NCBI RefSeq assembly: GCF_900114455.1
Contig: NZ_FOTC01000001.1
Location: 1,203,058 to 1,267,057 of the forward strand
DNA length: 64,000 bases
Direction of reading: 5' to 3'
Source of the DNA: Halogranum rubrum
GTDB taxonomy: Archaea > Halobacteriota > Halobacteria > Halobacteriales > Haloferacaceae
Made by a program: the position numbers and the translations under genes. The stretch's first letter is position 1. Each line of letters opens with the position of its first letter. Shown here piece after piece: positions 33,542 to 42,027 of this stretch. Below the pieces are notes generated by a model. That model saw only the letters and a list, made by a program, of their open reading frames with translations. It had not been told where the DNA came from and ran no database searches.

Positions 33542-33562
33542 GTTCGAATCTCGGCGGTCCCA
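33542..33562 (+). repeat. tRNA-Pro 3' end, second copy of the 21-bp direct repeat (att-like)
   Basis: This is an exact copy of 33416-33436 with no tRNA 5' part in front of it. A terminator hairpin follows 15 bases later, which suggests this copy carries the original downstream context of the tRNA gene. Confidence 0.75.
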
Positions 33563-33576
33563 TACCATATAAAAGT

Positions 33577-33600
33577 AAAGCGGCTCCATTTGCCGCTTTT
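33577..33600 (+). terminator. Hairpin-plus-T terminator
   Basis: AAAGCGGC and GCCGCTTT form a perfect 8-bp stem with a 7-base loop, ending in four T bases. It is placed as a terminator for the tRNA locus. Confidence 0.65.
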
Positions 33601-33610
33601 CTCGCAACAT

Positions 33611-33639
33611 CCTGAGCACAGCCACTGTGTTGTCTCAGG
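33611..33639 (+). ncRNA. Possible structured RNA element (tentative)
   Basis: CCTGAG (33611-33616) pairs with CTCAGG (33634-33639), and inside it CACAG pairs with CTGTG around a CCA loop, leaving a four-base bulge. About 240 bases around it have no gene. It could be a small RNA or part of the tRNA trailer. Confidence 0.25.
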
Positions 33640-33810
33640 CCTTGTAGAAACACACCGACGAGTCACGCGTACGGTGGACAGTTCATCTGGAGTTGTGTCG
33701 TCTCTCTACCTTCGAAGAGTCGAGAAAGGTGCCGAAGAGCGAGTTTACCATCGTGACTCTGTAGGCCTGATAAACAGCGGTAGAAGACGTTCTGTCGGTC
33801 GGAGCTACGA

Positions 33811-33817
33811 ATTTATG
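33811..33817 (+). promoter_or_regulatory. TATA box of the DUF1428 gene
   Basis: ATTTATG is centred 27 nt before ATG 33841 (leaderless spacing). Confidence 0.5.
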
Positions 33818-33840
33818 CCCTCAGAAGACCAGTAGATATT

Positions 33841-34221
33841 ATGAGTCGTTACGTCGATGGGTACGTCCTCTCTGTTCCGAACGATAAGCTCGATACATAC
33901 CGAGAAATGGCCGACGAGGCCGGAGAACTGTGGATCAAACACGGTGCACTGGAGTACTTCGAGGGCGTCGGAGACGATATGGACCCCGACATGGGCGACA
34001 TGCCGGTTCGGACCTTCCCACAACTCACTGAGAGCGGGGAGGAAGAATCGGTCGTGTTCTCGTACATCGTGTTCGAGTCGCGGGAACACCGCGACGAGGT
34101 GAACGCAAAAGTGATGCAAGACCCTGCGATGGACCCCGAGAGCGTCGACGAGGAGATGCCCTTCGACCCGAAACGAATGACCTACGGCGGCTTCCGCTCT
34201 CTCGTCAGCCACGGAAACTGA
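33841..34221 (+). CDS. DUF1428 family protein
   Basis: This 126-residue protein of the DUF1428 (YbaA-like) family has a dimeric alpha-beta barrel fold related to antibiotic-monooxygenase-type proteins. Matching text: YVDGYVLSVPNDKLDTYREMADEAGELWIKHGALEYFE at the N-terminus, VFSYIVFESREHRDEVNAKVMQDP in the middle, and MPFDPKRMTYGGFRSLV at the end. The length is normal. No enzymatic role is established for the family. It stands alone, with a leaderless promoter. Confidence 0.92.
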   Translation: MSRYVDGYVLSVPNDKLDTYREMADEAGELWIKHGALEYFEGVGDDMDPDMGDMPVRTFPQLTESGEEESVVFSYIVFESREHRDEVNAKVMQDPAMDPESVDEEMPFDPKRMTYGGFRSLVSHGN

Positions 34222-34410
34222 GGACGAACTGAGCCCTTCTTTCTCTGCGCTACGTTCTCAGTGGTTGGCATAGATGCGTTTCAGGTGCACAGAGACGCGG
34301 ACGAAGTACGAACGGACTGAGCCAGGAGCCGAACATCATCGACGAGTCGGCATTAACTCCATCCTGAATATCTCACCCAATCTTTTGACACTCCCACGCC
34401 ACCGAGCCGT

Positions 34411-34839
34411 ATGCACAAGTCCCTCCTCTCACTCACTCTCCTCTTCTGCGTCGTCACCGCCGGCTGTACGGGCACACAATCGGACACGCCGACCATCACG
34501 CCCGACACCGTCACCGTCTCTCCGGGCGATTCGGCGTTCCTCTGGGTCAGAGCGACGGATGTCGCCGAGATGCGTGTCGGGTCGGCACAGGAGATACCGG
34601 GTGTCGAACTCGCTCACGACGACGCGATGGTCGTCCCCCGACCCGACTTCGTCGAGGAGAGCTATCCCCCGAACTGGGTGTGGGACTCACCTCGGCATCT
34701 CGTCCTGGTCAGGGTGCCCGTCCGTGTCGCCGCCGACGCATCCTCGGGAACGTATCACTACCCCGTCATCGTCCGAAACGAGACTCGCCAGCACGAGACA
34801 CCGGTGACGACGAACGTCACTGTCGTCGTCGAGCCGTAG
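34411..34839 (+). CDS. Small Sec lipoprotein, unknown function
   Basis: This 142-residue protein has a Sec lipoprotein signal (LSLTLLFCVVTAGC, lipobox TAGC) without the twin-arginine pair that most lipoproteins in this window use. The mature part looks like a single immunoglobulin-like beta sandwich: ITPDTVTVSPGDSAFLWVRA at its start and SSGTYHYPVIVRN...TNVTVVVEP at its end. The function is unknown. A TATA-like ATCTTTTGAC (about 34379-34388) lies 26 nt before the start. Confidence 0.75.
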   Translation: MHKSLLSLTLLFCVVTAGCTGTQSDTPTITPDTVTVSPGDSAFLWVRATDVAEMRVGSAQEIPGVELAHDDAMVVPRPDFVEESYPPNWVWDSPRHLVLVRVPVRVAADASSGTYHYPVIVRNETRQHETPVTTNVTVVVEP

Positions 34840-34892
34840 TCAACCCCTCCACGAACCGATACGTCAATAACCGAGAATCGAGAACTCGTCCC

Positions 34893-35864
34893 ATGCATTT
34901 ACTCGCTGCCACACCGGACGGCCTCTACCGAACGCCGCTCCCGCCATTCGACGACGGCGACGCTGAACAGGTACTCCCGCACGCGACCCGTCGCCTCCGC
35001 CGAGGGCCGACCGGGGGTGTCTACGCCGCCACCGGAACTGGGCTGTATCACGCCTCCGGCGACGCTGACTGGACGGACTGGCACGACGTGGGTCTGCCAC
35101 TCGACGACGTACAGGACGTGCTTCTGCTCGGCGACTCGCTCTACGCGGCGGGTGCGCCACCAGCGGTCTACCGCTGCGACGAACCGAGCGACGACCCGAA
35201 CGACGGCGGGTGGGTCGAGTGTGGATTCGATAGCCTTCCAGAAGCCGAGTCGTGGCCGACCGTCTCCTATCGCGACGAGGCACAGGTCCGCGCCCTCGCC
35301 GGGCATCCCGACGACCCGAATCGCATCGTCGCCGGCATCGAAATCGGCGGTGTCGTCGTCAGCGACGACCGAGGGGAGACGTGGCGCGACGTCTCGGCGG
35401 GACTGCCGGACGAGAGCGCAGAAGCGACTGAGAAGAGCGACGACGTACACCGACTGGTCGCCGTCTCGCCGGACGAGTGGCTGGCGGCGACCGGCGGCGG
35501 TGTCTACCGCACCCGCGACGCCGGAGCGACGTGGACCGCCGTGCACATCGGCGACCGACCCTACGCTCGCTCGGTGTTCGTCAACGACAGTCGCTTCTAC
35601 ACGGGGGTCAACGCGTCGCCGCCGCGGTGGGACACGCCCGACGCGGCCATCTACGTCGGCGACGTCGCCAGCGACGACCCGAGTCTCGCCGACGTCGGCG
35701 AGCGGTTCGCCATCTCCTTCGCGTCGTCGGGGCCAACCGTACTCGCGGGATGCAACGACGGAACGGTTCTGTCCGGGCCGGGGTTCGACCCTGCTGGACG
35801 TGTTCCGATTAGTCAGGAGACGGCGAGTGCCTACGGCGTCGTCGACTTGCTGTTGCTCCTGTAG
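34893..35864 (+). CDS. BNR/sialidase-like beta-propeller protein
   Basis: This 323-residue protein has no signal peptide. Repeating blades contain Asp-box-type motifs: SDDRGETWRDVSAGLP and TRDAGATWTAVHIG match the S/T-x-D-x-G-x-T-W Asp box of sialidases and VPS10/photosystem-stability-factor-like propellers. GVYAATGTGLYH and GVYRTRDAG mark blade starts. In haloarchaea these are annotated as glycosyl hydrolase or exo-alpha-sialidase, but the catalytic Arg triad of sialidases is not evident, so an enzymatic role is doubtful. A TATA-like GTCAATAA 26 nt upstream supports the ATG. Confidence 0.82.
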   Translation: MHLLAATPDGLYRTPLPPFDDGDAEQVLPHATRRLRRGPTGGVYAATGTGLYHASGDADWTDWHDVGLPLDDVQDVLLLGDSLYAAGAPPAVYRCDEPSDDPNDGGWVECGFDSLPEAESWPTVSYRDEAQVRALAGHPDDPNRIVAGIEIGGVVVSDDRGETWRDVSAGLPDESAEATEKSDDVHRLVAVSPDEWLAATGGGVYRTRDAGATWTAVHIGDRPYARSVFVNDSRFYTGVNASPPRWDTPDAAIYVGDVASDDPSLADVGERFAISFASSGPTVLAGCNDGTVLSGPGFDPAGRVPISQETASAYGVVDLLLLL

Positions 35865-35899
35865 TCGAGTCGATAAAGAAGAACGTCGCGTCGGGTCGC

Positions 35900-37648
35900 T
35901 CAGTCCTGTTTCTTCGCGCCGGGGTTCGTCACCGCGCCGTTCGCCGCAGAGCCGAAGTCGTTGGCGTACTTCGCGAGGACGCCGGACGTGTACGGCGCGT
36001 CGCGCGGTTCCCAGTCGTCTTTTCGCGCTTCCAACGCTTCGTCGGAGAGGTCGACCGACAGTTCTCGCTCGGGGATGTCGACGGTCACTTCGTCGCCGTC
36101 CTCGAGGAGGGCGATGGGGCCGCCGACGGCCGCTTCGGGGGCGACGTGGCCGACCATCGGCCCGCGCGTCGCGCCGGAGAACCGCCCGTCGGTGAGAAGT
36201 GCGACGTCGTCCTCGTGACCCTGTCCGACGACGGCGGCGGTGACGCCCAGCATCTCGCGCATGCCGGGACCGCCTTTCGGTCCCTCGTTACGGATGCAGA
36301 TGACGTCGCCCGACTCGATGTGACCCTCTTGGACGTAGCGCATCGCGTCTTCTTCGCCCTCGAAGACACGGGCGGGACCGGTGTGGTGGAACGCGTCGTC
36401 ACCAGTCACTTTCAGGACTGCCCCGTCCGGCGCGAGGTTGCCGGTGAGAATCTTGATGGCGCCCTCCTCTTGATACGGGTCGTCGACAGTGTAGATGAAG
36501 TCGCCCGAGACGTCCTCGTCTGCGGGGAGGTCGAGTTGGTCGAGTTCCTCGCTGATGGTGCGGCCGGTGACGGTCATGGCGTCGCCGTGGAACAGACCGG
36601 CGTCGACCAGTCGGCGGACGACGACCGGTAGCCCGCCCTGTTCGTGCAGGTCGTTCATCACCTTCGTGCCGCCGGGTTGGAGGTTCGCAATCTTCGGCGT
36701 CCGGCGCGAAATCTCGTCGAACTCCTCGATGGAGAGGTCCACGTCGGCCTCGGCAGCGAGTGCTAACAGATGGAGCACGGCGTTCGTCGACCCGCCGATG
36801 GCGACTTGGATGGCGATGGCGTTCTCGAAGGATTCCTTCGTCAGAATCTCGGAGGGTCGCAGGTCGTTCTCGACGGCTTCGAGCACGGCCTCGCCGGCGC
36901 GACGGGCGACGTCGTAACGTTCCTCGGACTCTGCGGGCGGGGAGGCAGAGCCGAGCGGTGCGAGACCGAGTGCTTCGGAGATGGAGGCCATCGTGTTCGC
37001 GGTGAACATCCCACCGCACGAACCCGCACCGGGGCAGGCGTGACGTTCTAAATCGTCGAGTTCGTCGGCGCTCATCTTCCCCTCGGCGTAGGTGCCGACG
37101 CCTTCGAAGACGTTCTGGACGGTCACGTCGCGGCCCTCGTGCTGACCGGGCATGATGGACCCGCCGTAGAGGAAGACGGAGGGGAGGTCGGTGCGGATGG
37201 AGGCCATCATCATCCCGGGGAGATTCTTGTCACACCCGGCGACGGTGACGAGGGCGTCCAGTCGCTCGCCGAAGGCGACGAGTTCGACGGAGTCGGCGAT
37301 GACCTCTCTGGAGATGAGCGAGGCTTTCATCCCCTCGGTCCCCATCGAGATGGCGTCGGAGATGGTGATGGTGCCGAACTCGATGGGCATCCCACCGTTG
37401 TCGTCGACGCCGTCGATAGCCGCCTGTGCGACGTCGTCGAGGTGGACGTTACACGGCGTGATGTCGGCGGCGGGGTTGGCGATGCCGACCATCGGCGACG
37501 AGAGGTCCTCGTCGTCGAAGCCCATCGCGCGGAACATCGCACGGTGGGGTGCACGCTCTGCACCCTCTGTCACTTCGTGGCTCGGGAGTCGGTCGTCCTT
37601 CTCGCCCGCGAAGGGACTCTGCTCTTCGGGCGACTGCTGGTTGCTCAT
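35900..37648 (-). CDS. ilvD: Dihydroxy-acid dehydratase
   Basis: IlvD removes water from 2,3-dihydroxy-isovalerate and its methyl homologue to give the 2-keto acids of valine, leucine and isoleucine synthesis. The 582-residue protein keeps the Fe-S cluster Cys residues C66 (DITPCN), C139 (VAGCDKN) and C211 ([11 protein letters not shown]), the Mg site and the C-terminal beta-barrel ([22 protein letters not shown]). Length and motifs are standard. A minus-strand TATA box (37672-37679) gives a leaderless mRNA. No other ilv or leu genes are present here. Confidence 0.97.
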   Translation of the reverse strand: MSNQQSPEEQSPFAGEKDDRLPSHEVTEGAERAPHRAMFRAMGFDDEDLSSPMVGIANPAADITPCNVHLDDVAQAAIDGVDDNGGMPIEFGTITISDAISMGTEGMKASLISREVIADSVELVAFGERLDALVTVAGCDKNLPGMMMASIRTDLPSVFLYGGSIMPGQHEGRDVTVQNVFEGVGTYAEGKMSADELDDLERHACPGAGSCGGMFTANTMASISEALGLAPLGSASPPAESEERYDVARRAGEAVLEAVENDLRPSEILTKESFENAIAIQVAIGGSTNAVLHLLALAAEADVDLSIEEFDEISRRTPKIANLQPGGTKVMNDLHEQGGLPVVVRRLVDAGLFHGDAMTVTGRTISEELDQLDLPADEDVSGDFIYTVDDPYQEEGAIKILTGNLAPDGAVLKVTGDDAFHHTGPARVFEGEEDAMRYVQEGHIESGDVICIRNEGPKGGPGMREMLGVTAAVVGQGHEDDVALLTDGRFSGATRGPMVGHVAPEAAVGGPIALLEDGDEVTVDIPERELSVDLSDEALEARKDDWEPRDAPYTSGVLAKYANDFGSAANGAVTNPGAKKQD

Positions 37649-37671
37649 GGCGAGGAGTTGCTTCGGAGCCT

Positions 37672-37679
37672 GATAAATG
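37672..37679 (-). promoter_or_regulatory. TATA box of ilvD
   Basis: On the minus strand CATTTATC is centred about 27 nt before the ilvD ATG at 37648 (leaderless spacing). Confidence 0.55.
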
Positions 37680-37768
37680 GACGCGACACGACAAGGATTG
37701 CTGTCGAATCGAACGTGGGTGACGCGATGCCGTCGGCGATGTTCTGACGTGTCACTCCCTGTGCGAAC

Positions 37769-38398
37769 TCACTCCTCGGTGTCGTCGTCTTCGCTCTCCC
37801 CGCCACGCTGTGCCAACCCGACCAGATGCCCCGCTTCCTCGACGATAATCTCCTCGGCCCCGAGGCGGGCAGCGTTCTCGCTGCCCGGGAGACAGAACAC
37901 CGGAACGCCGCTGGCGACACCGGCAGTCGCTCGCGTGCCGACGACGCGCGTTCCTATCTCGTCGAAGGAGAGTCGCCGGAACAGTTCGCCGAACCCGGGA
38001 AGCTTCTTGCCGAACAGGGGGTCGATGGCTTCGACGGTGACGTCGTCCAGCGTGACGCCCGTTCCGCCCGTCGTGACGAGCGCATCGACGTCGTCGCGGC
38101 CCACGAGGTTGTGGACCTCCGCTTGGACGCCGTCGTAGTCGTCGTCGATGAGACTTCTGACGGTGACGTCGCCGCCGCTAGCCTCGATGGCTCCCTCGAT
38201 GGCGTCGCCTGCCGGGTCCTCGTCGAGCGACCGAGACGAAGAGACAGTGATGACGGCGTACTGCACGGTGTCGACGTCGTGATGGTGATGGTCGTGTCCA
38301 TCGTGGTCGCCCCGTTCGTCCGGTTCGTGGTGGTTGTGTTCGTGGCTGTCGTGGGTGCCGTGGTGGTGGCGTTCGCCGCCGTTACCTTCGTCGCTCAT
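37769..38398 (-). CDS. moaB: MoaB/MogA-family molybdopterin protein with His-rich N-terminal tail
   Basis: MoaB/MogA proteins adenylylate molybdopterin before metal insertion into the cofactor. Residues about 43-190 form the family's fold: AVITVSSSR, ALVTTGGTGVT (nucleotide and pterin loop) and a PDVTVEAIDPLFGKKLPGFGE-like segment, with VFCLPGSENAARLG near the end. The first 40 residues are an added tail with 14 His (H11-13, 16, 19, 21, 23, 24, 32, 35, 37-40) plus Asp and Glu, a likely metal-binding or metal-buffering arm. The start 38398 has a minus-strand TATA-like box 26-30 nt upstream. Confidence 0.9.
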   Translation of the reverse strand: MSDEGNGGERHHHGTHDSHEHNHHEPDERGDHDGHDHHHHDVDTVQYAVITVSSSRSLDEDPAGDAIEGAIEASGGDVTVRSLIDDDYDGVQAEVHNLVGRDDVDALVTTGGTGVTLDDVTVEAIDPLFGKKLPGFGELFRRLSFDEIGTRVVGTRATAGVASGVPVFCLPGSENAARLGAEEIIVEEAGHLVGLAQRGGESEDDDTEE

Positions 38399-38505
38399 GT
38401 GCGATAGTTCAGAACGTGAGTGGAAAAATCGCACTCATCTTTACTTCCGCTCCGCTCTCTCGACAATCGACGAACAAGGTGCAAGACGTTACGCGAAACA
38501 TCACA

Positions 38506-38513
38506 GTTTTACA
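38506..38513 (+). promoter_or_regulatory. TATA box of the zinc-type oxidoreductase gene
   Basis: GTTTTACA is centred about 28 nt before ATG 38538 (leaderless spacing). Confidence 0.55.
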
Positions 38514-38537
38514 CCTCCCCGTGGACGGACCACGTAG

Positions 38538-39578
38538 ATGAAAGCCGTTCAGTTCTCGGAGCACGGTGACCGTGACGTACTGACGTACGACGAGTTCGAC
38601 GACCCGGAACCGGGTGACGACGAGGTACTCGTCGACATTAAAGCCGGTGCGCTGAACCACCTCGACATCTGGACGCGAAAGGGATTACCGGGCGTCGACC
38701 TCGACATGCCACACATCCCGGGTAGTGACGCCGCGGGCGTCGTCGACGCCGTCGGCGACGACGTGACGCGGTTCGAGGAGGGCGACCACGTCGCCGTCAG
38801 CGCCGGTGTCGCCTGCGGGCAGTGTGAGTTCTGTCGTGACGGCGACGAGTCGCTGTGCGTCCGGTTCCACATCATCGGCGAACACGTCCGCGGTGTCCAC
38901 GCCGAGAAGGCGGCCGTTCCCGAGGCCAACCTCGTCCCCGTCCCGGACCACGTCGACTGGGAAGTCGCCGGGTCGGCGTCGCTCGTCTTCCAGACGGCGT
39001 GGCGCATGCTCATCGACCGTGCGGACATCGAACCCGGCGAGAAGGTACTCGTGCTCGGGGCCTCCGGTGGTGTCGGTCACGCGGCGGTCCAGATTGCCGA
39101 CTATGCCGGTGCAGAGGTATTCGCGACGGCGTCGACAGACGAGAAACTGGAGTACGCCGGTAAGTGCGGGGCGGACCACGTCATCAACTACGAAGAAGAC
39201 GACTTCGCCGAACAGGTCAAGGAACTGACGGGGAAGCGCGGCGTCGACGTCGTCGTCGACCACATCGGCGAGGCGACGTATCAGGATTCGCTGAAGAGTC
39301 TCGCGAAGGGCGGCCGCGTCGTCACCTGCGGGGCGACGACCGGACCGAACCCCGGCGCGGGCCTGAACCGTATCTTCTGGAACCAACTCTCCGTCATCGG
39401 GTCGACGATGGCGACGCCCGGACAGGTCGACGACGTCCTCGAACTCGTCTGGGACGGCACGTTCAAGCCACGTGTTCGCGAGACGCTCCCGATGAGCGAA
39501 GCAGACCGCGCCCACGAGATAGTCGAAAACCGTGAGGGCTTTGGGAAGGTGGTCGTAATCCCCGACAGTGAGCTCTGA
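38538..39578 (+). CDS. Zinc-containing alcohol dehydrogenase/quinone oxidoreductase-like enzyme
   Basis: This 346-residue MDR-family protein has a full structural zinc loop with four Cys (CGQCEFCRDGDESLC). The catalytic Cys of alcohol dehydrogenases is replaced (LNHLDIWTRKG), as in quinone-oxidoreductase-like members. The nucleotide motif GASGGVG is of the A-x2-G type seen in NADPH-linked quinone reductases. Such enzymes reduce quinones or enals; the substrate here is unknown. Its stop lies 11 bases inside the following gene, which starts at GTG 39568, so they are likely co-translated. Confidence 0.9.
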   Translation: MKAVQFSEHGDRDVLTYDEFDDPEPGDDEVLVDIKAGALNHLDIWTRKGLPGVDLDMPHIPGSDAAGVVDAVGDDVTRFEEGDHVAVSAGVACGQCEFCRDGDESLCVRFHIIGEHVRGVHAEKAAVPEANLVPVPDHVDWEVAGSASLVFQTAWRMLIDRADIEPGEKVLVLGASGGVGHAAVQIADYAGAEVFATASTDEKLEYAGKCGADHVINYEEDDFAEQVKELTGKRGVDVVVDHIGEATYQDSLKSLAKGGRVVTCGATTGPNPGAGLNRIFWNQLSVIGSTMATPGQVDDVLELVWDGTFKPRVRETLPMSEADRAHEIVENREGFGKVVVIPDSEL

Positions 39579-39888
39579 GACCGACTACGACGGCGGAACC
39601 GGCGGTGGCTACGTCCACCGGCCCGACGACGCGACCGCGACCGACGGACCGCCCAGCGACGCGTCGACGCCCGAGGGGCACTTCGGGCAGCAAGGATGGC
39701 TCCTCGTCGTCGTCGTCGTCCTCTCGTTTCTCGTCGTTCCCGGGAGCATCTACCTCTTTCCGGGTATTCCGGCGTCGTTCGGCATCCCGTACGTCGCTGC
39801 GTTTCTCGCGCTCCCGATGTTGCCCGCACTTCTCCTCGGACTGACCGCCGTCTGGACCATGACGGCCGCGGCGAACGGCGACGACTAA
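39568..39888 (+). CDS. Small two-span membrane protein coupled to the oxidoreductase
   Basis: The gene starts with GTG 39568 and encodes 106 residues: a hydrophilic acidic N-terminus of about 42 residues, then two hydrophobic segments (LLVVVVVLSFLVVPGSIYLF and FLALPMLPALLLGLTAVW). The 11-bp overlap with the upstream gene supports co-translation. No family is recognised. Confidence 0.65.
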   Translation: MSSETDYDGGTGGGYVHRPDDATATDGPPSDASTPEGHFGQQGWLLVVVVVLSFLVVPGSIYLFPGIPASFGIPYVAAFLALPMLPALLLGLTAVWTMTAAANGDD

Positions 39889-39948
39889 CTCGTTCAAACG
39901 CCCGAATTCGGGCGGTAGGCTGTGACTACCACCGTGGAAGGGGGAGCA

Positions 39949-39956
39949 AGTATATG
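39949..39956 (+). promoter_or_regulatory. TATA box of the DUF4864-like gene
   Basis: AGTATATG is centred about 28 nt before ATG 39981 (leaderless spacing). Confidence 0.55.
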
Positions 39957-39980
39957 CCCTGACACGCCATAACACAGTGT

Positions 39981-40385
39981 ATGAACGAACAGTACGTCAA
40001 CCACGGGTTACCGCGCCCGAACCCGTCGTTCGCTCCCGAAGAAGTAATCGAACTCCAACTCGTCGCCCTCCGCACCAACGACGACCCGTACCCAGGTAGC
40101 GGTATCGAGACGGCCTTCGTGTTCGCCTCGCCCGCCGTCCGGCGCGTCGTCGGTCCGCTCGAACGCTTCTCGAAAGTCGTCCACAGCGAGCGCTACGAAC
40201 CGCTCCTCGACTTCGACCGCGTCGGAACGACGCCCATCGAACTGGCCGACGACGACGCTCGACAAGAGGTGACCGTCGTCGACCACGAAGGCCACGAGAC
40301 GGTCTACGAGTTCAGACTCGCTCGGCAGGTGGCAGGCCAGTTTGCCGACTGCTGGCTCACCGAAGCGGTCGTACAACTCGCGTAG
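39981..40385 (+). CDS. DUF4864-like protein
   Basis: This 134-residue soluble protein has the DUF4864 pattern: IETAFVFASPAVRRVVGPLERFSKVVHSERYEPLL in the first half, then RQEVTVVDHEGHETVYEFRLARQVAGQFADCWLTEAV at the end. The family has a cystatin-like (NTF2-related) fold and no known role, and occurs in cyanobacteria and plants as well. It is exported in some lineages, but no signal peptide is present here. It stands alone with its own leaderless promoter. Confidence 0.8.
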   Translation: MNEQYVNHGLPRPNPSFAPEEVIELQLVALRTNDDPYPGSGIETAFVFASPAVRRVVGPLERFSKVVHSERYEPLLDFDRVGTTPIELADDDARQEVTVVDHEGHETVYEFRLARQVAGQFADCWLTEAVVQLA

Positions 40386-40472
40386 TCCGCGTTCTCGTCC
40401 CTCTCGAACTCTCGTCTCCAACTCACCGACCACGCTCTGCGTCGCTTCGGCCCCAGCGAGACGCGCGCAATC

Positions 40473-40480
40473 GCTAATAC
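40473..40480 (+). promoter_or_regulatory. TATA-like box of the alpha/beta hydrolase gene
   Basis: GCTAATAC is centred 26 nt before ATG 40503 (leaderless spacing). Confidence 0.45.
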
Positions 40481-40502
40481 TGATGAGTGCGCACTGATAG
40501 CG

Positions 40503-41399
40503 ATGAACGTCGAGTCCGGCACACCGGAGGGGTTCCCGGCCCAAGAGCCGGGCGAGTCGGTCTACGTGGAGACGAACGGCGTCCGCTTGCACACCGTCCA
40601 AGCAGGTCCCGAAGACGGACCGCTCGTCGTCCTCCTCCACGGGTTTCCAGAGTTCTGGTACAGTTGGCACGACCAACTCCGGCCGCTGGCGAACGCCGGC
40701 TATCGTGTCGTCGTCCCGGACCAGCGCGGCTACAACCTCAGTGACAAACCGAAGAGTATCGGCGCGTACGACCTCGACACGCTCGCCCGCGACGTGGTCG
40801 GACTCATCGACGAGACGGGAGCCGAGAAGGCGTATCTCGTCGGTCACGACTGGGGCGCGATGGTCGCGTGGTGGGTCGCGCTCCACTATCCGGACCGCGT
40901 CGAGAAACTCTGTACCATCAACGTCCCCCACCCGCACGTACTCGGGCGCTCGCTCCGGCGACACTGGGACCAGAAACTCCGCAGTTGGTACGTCGTGTTC
41001 TTCCAACTCCCGCTTCTTCCGGAGTTGGTCTCACGGTTCCACGGATGGGACATGCTCGTCCGGACGATGCGCCGGACGAGTCTCCCCGGGACGTTCACCG
41101 TCGCCGACTTCGAGCGCTATCGGGAAGCGTGGAGCCAACCGGGTGCGTTCCGCTCGATGCTCAACTGGTACCGCGCGATGGTTCGAAGCCGACCCCGCCC
41201 GAAAGAGATGCGCGTGACCGTTCCGACGCTCGTCGTCTGGGGGGCACGCGACAAGTTCCTCCGAAAGTCGATGGCTCGCGAGAGCGTGAACCTCTGTGAC
41301 GACGGACGTCTCATGCTCTGTGAGGACGCGACTCACTGGGTTCACCACGAGGAACCGGTTCGTGTGAGCGACGCGCTCGTCGAGTTCTTCGACGAATAA
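40503..41399 (+). CDS. Alpha/beta hydrolase, epoxide-hydrolase/dehalogenase type
   Basis: The 298-residue protein has the oxyanion motif HGFPE (46-50), nucleophile D116 in GHDWGA, the acid D250 (WGARDKF) and the base H278 (DATHWVHHE). An Asp rather than Ser nucleophile places it with soluble epoxide hydrolases and haloalkane or fluoroacetate dehalogenases. HGFPEFWYSW and the cap-domain text favour epoxide hydrolase. The cap (about 145-230) contains Tyr and Trp residues that could activate an epoxide oxygen. The substrate is unknown. It converges with the NYN gene 9 bp beyond its stop. Confidence 0.9.
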   Translation: MNVESGTPEGFPAQEPGESVYVETNGVRLHTVQAGPEDGPLVVLLHGFPEFWYSWHDQLRPLANAGYRVVVPDQRGYNLSDKPKSIGAYDLDTLARDVVGLIDETGAEKAYLVGHDWGAMVAWWVALHYPDRVEKLCTINVPHPHVLGRSLRRHWDQKLRSWYVVFFQLPLLPELVSRFHGWDMLVRTMRRTSLPGTFTVADFERYREAWSQPGAFRSMLNWYRAMVRSRPRPKEMRVTVPTLVVWGARDKFLRKSMARESVNLCDDGRLMLCEDATHWVHHEEPVRVSDALVEFFDE

Positions 41400-41408
41400 G
41401 TTGTTCAG

Positions 41409-41864
41409 TTACTCGCCGAGGGTGACGCTCTCGGTGGCCGAGTTACGGAGCGCGTCCGACCGACCGTGAGTCCCGGGTGCGATGGCGAACGTCCGCATCC
41501 CGTAGGCGTTTGCAACCTCTAAGACGGGCTTGAAGTCGGTGTCGCGAGACGCGATAGCGAGCGTCTCGGCCCGGCCTTCGACGGCGACTCGCGTCGCGTC
41601 GACGGCGAGTTTCACGTCGACGTCGCCGCTCGTCACGACGACTTCGTAGCCGCAGGCTTCCGCGGCTTGGATCAGTCCCGGTGTCGCGTGCTCGTCGACG
41701 TAGAGGCGAATCGCCACGAGTCGACCTCCCTCTTTCGCTGCTTCTCGAACGTCTTCGAGGTCGACGTCGAACTCGTCGCGTAGGATATTCGGTCCGTCGA
41801 CGAACAGTGCCACCCCTTCGCGATGGCCGCGCGTCTCGTCTTCGGGACCGTCGAGCAGGTCCAT
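41409..41864 (-). CDS. NYN-domain (PIN-like) putative ribonuclease, TIGR00288-like
   Basis: This 151-residue protein consists of one NYN domain. GVALFVDGPNIL carries the first catalytic Asp and Asn, VVVTSGDVDVKLAVDATRVA the Asp pair, and IASRDTDFKPVLEVANAYGM the second acidic cluster (S-x-D-x-D-F). The arrangement matches the metal-dependent PIN/NYN nuclease fold and the archaeal TIGR00288 group. It probably cuts or processes RNA; the target is unknown. Confidence 0.88.
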   Translation of the reverse strand: MDLLDGPEDETRGHREGVALFVDGPNILRDEFDVDLEDVREAAKEGGRLVAIRLYVDEHATPGLIQAAEACGYEVVVTSGDVDVKLAVDATRVAVEGRAETLAIASRDTDFKPVLEVANAYGMRTFAIAPGTHGRSDALRNSATESVTLGE

Positions 41865-41992
41865 ACGGTCTCTCGTCGGGGGGTCCCAATATCCTTGCTG
41901 ATTTCAGTCCACTCTCGTGAGAACGTTTTGGCCAAATTTCGATTACTCGTTTCCGTTAGGTAAGGAGTTATATCCGAGAAAGAAAGAAAAAA

Positions 41993-41998
41993 TATAAA
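41993..41998 (+). promoter_or_regulatory. TATA box of the halolysin-type protease gene
   Basis: TATAAA is centred about 32 nt before ATG 42028. The in-frame ATG at 41998 overlaps it, which argues against that start, although a second TATA-like GTTATATC at 41967-41974 could serve it. Confidence 0.55.
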
Positions 41999-42027
41999 TG
42001 TCGGAGGTGTGCAGGTCACGTCGTATC

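Noticed and set aside
33542-33562. Second tRNA gene
   Set aside because: Only the T-loop and acceptor 3' strand are present; no 5' acceptor, D arm or anticodon arm precedes them.
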